In this document: in pieces, positions 63,033 to 64,000 of the stretch
Numbering within the stretch: position 1 is the stretch's first letter
Layout of the letters: each line of letters opens with the position of its first letter
NCBI RefSeq assembly: GCF_030160295.1
Contig: NZ_BSOB01000025.1
Span: forward strand, 158,305 to 222,304
Source of the DNA: Dyella acidisoli
GTDB lineage: Bacteria; Pseudomonadota; Gammaproteobacteria; Xanthomonadales; Rhodanobacteraceae
Direction: 5' to 3'
Length of the DNA: 64,000 nucleotides
Notes under the pieces: generated by a model
The model's database searches: none
Told to the model about the DNA's origin: nothing
What the model saw: the letters and a program-made list of their open reading frames with translations, nothing else
Made by a program: the position numbers and the translations under genes

Positions 63033-63239
63033 AGGATGATCTGATCCATTCTGCGTAGGCGTCACCGACCCTGTCTGTTCGCATCTCTTCGGTCCATCGT
63101 CTCGACAGACGGCCAGTCTGCCTTCCTCGCTCCTCAAGGCAGGGTACATCCATGTACCCTCCCCGCGTGCGCCGATGGCCCTGTGACCTGCGAACAGACA
63201 GGGCCGCTGCCACCTATGCAGAACGAATCAGAGCATCCT
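63033..63239. mobile_element. 207-bp inverted-repeat element with TAA target duplication
   Basis: Terminal inverted repeats begin AGGATGATCTGATCCATTCT (left) and, read inward from the right, AGGATGCTCTGATTCGTTCT. The element is flanked by TAA on both sides (63030-63032 and 63240-63242). Inside, CCCTGTCTGTTCGCA pairs with TGCGAACAGACAGGG and the core holds AGGGTACA-TCCA-TGTACCCT. It lies 40 bases upstream of engB. Confidence 0.8.
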
Positions 63240-63279
63240 TAAATTATCCCCACCCCATCCAAGCCGGTCAAACCAGTCT

Positions 63280-63936
63280 ATGCCTATCAATCCGCTGCAG
63301 GGCGCACAATTCGTGCTTGCCGCCCATCGCATCCAGCAACTACCTGCCGACGAAGGCGCCGAGGTGGCGTTCGCCGGCCGTTCCAACGCGGGCAAGTCCA
63401 GCGCATTGAATGCATTGACCGGCCAGAAGAGTCTGGCGCGCACCTCGAAAACGCCGGGGCGCACGCAGCAGATGGTCGCCTTTTCTTTGCCTGTGGTGGT
63501 GCGCGGTGAAACGTCGCAGCCACTGGAAACGCGCCTGATCGATCTGCCCGGCTACGGTTACGCCAAGGTGCCCGATGCCCTGCGGGACCACTGGCGACAT
63601 GAAATCGACAAATATTTGCACGTGCGCCGCAGCCTGCGTGGCGTGGTACTGATCGTGGACATCCGTCATCCCATGAAGGAGTTCGACCGGATGATGCTGG
63701 ACTTCTGCCTCGCCACCGTGTTGCCGTGCCATGTGCTGCTGACCAAGGCCGACAAGCTGTCGCGCAATCAGGCGAGCCAAGCGCTGACTGCACTGCGCAA
63801 TCAGATTGGCGCGAACACACCGGTGACGATGCAGGTGTTTTCAGCGCCAGACGGCACGGGTGTGGAGGAGGCGCGCGCTGCCGTCATGAATTTGCTGGAA
63901 GGCCATGAACGCGCCATCGTCGCACAGCGCGACTGA
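63280..63936 (+). CDS. engB: Ribosome-assembly GTPase EngB (YihA/YsxC)
   Basis: Essential GTP-binding protein of late large-subunit assembly. The 218-residue protein carries G1 GRSNAGKSS (near residue 33), G2-region TSKTPGRTQQM, G3 DLPGYGYAKV (near 88), G4 TKADK (near 148), and G5 near FSAPDGTG. A typical extension precedes G1. The nearest upstream feature is the 207-bp inverted-repeat element, so its promoter may lie in or just after it. Its stop is four bases before another repeat. Confidence 0.94.
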   Translation: MPINPLQGAQFVLAAHRIQQLPADEGAEVAFAGRSNAGKSSALNALTGQKSLARTSKTPGRTQQMVAFSLPVVVRGETSQPLETRLIDLPGYGYAKVPDALRDHWRHEIDKYLHVRRSLRGVVLIVDIRHPMKEFDRMMLDFCLATVLPCHVLLTKADKLSRNQASQALTALRNQIGANTPVTMQVFSAPDGTGVEEARAAVMNLLEGHERAIVAQRD

Positions 63937-63938
63937 TC

Positions 63939-64000
63939 CGTAGGTTGGAGCGCAAACTCCAACATCGCCATGTATGCGGATACGAGTGTTGGGGTTTGCA
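63939..64000. repeat. GTAGGTTGG-family inverted repeat (copy 5, cut by the window edge)
   Basis: CGTAGGTTGGAGCGCAAACT on the left, then GAGTGTTGGGGTTTGCA at the end, the start of the matching right arm. It follows the engB stop directly, as copies 1, 3 and 4 follow their neighbours. Confidence 0.65.

Overview
The window reads as chromosomal DNA of a gammaproteobacterium of the order Xanthomonadales, most likely Rhodanobacteraceae (Dyella/Luteibacter-like). This is inferred from a GC-rich sequence, an xps-type secretion operon (H-I-J-K-L-M-N-D, with gspN and no gspC), and dispersed repeats of the kinds common in that group. No taxonomic marker gene is present. I found no rRNA, tRNA, CRISPR array, prophage or complete insertion sequence.

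Layout. 1-7.6 kb: the distal part of a type II secretion operon, gspH to the secretin gspD; E, F and G would lie to the left. 7.7-13 kb: helicase hrpB, a divergent NAD-epimerase/LysR pair and an ArsR-like regulator. 13.7-16.1 kb: a secreted S53 (sedolisin) protease with PKD domain, a plausible secretion client. 16.3-30 kb: a complete myo-inositol locus. Porin oprB, iolA, iolB, iolE, iolD, iolC (fused to an aldolase-like domain), iatA, iatP and ibpA run leftwards; rpiR and iolG run rightwards; a GGAA-N6-TTCC operator lies between the two arms. 30-36 kb: a TetR/MFS efflux pair, rluF, yadGH-like ABC exporter genes and fpr. 36.4-42.2 kb: a chaperone-usher fimbrial cluster. 42.5-47 kb: a five-gene cassette (membrane protein, XRE regulator, TAP-like hydrolase, NatAB-like ABC exporter) behind a promoter bracketed by operator-like repeats. 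47-64 kb: housekeeping genes (hemH, SYLF protein, tatABC, MidA-like methyltransferase, cca, NDUFA9-like protein, slt, a membrane GH17 protein, two dsbA genes, cytochrome c4, engB).

The most unusual feature is the density and placement of small structured repeats. A 210-bp element with terminal inverted repeats sits in frame inside the prepilin leader of gspI; removing it on paper restores an ordinary 9-residue leader. A perfect 27-bp palindrome sits in frame in the leader of the next gene, gspJ. The gspI element shares a 42-nt core with elements between tatA and tatB and upstream of engB, and the hairpin in that core shows compensatory changes. The tatA-tatB element itself carries a nested 98-bp element. 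A separate 160-bp inverted-repeat element lies between hemH and the SYLF gene. Two further repeat families (GTAGGTTGG-type and CCCGGCGAAGG-type) sit at gene ends, in two cases providing the stop codon.
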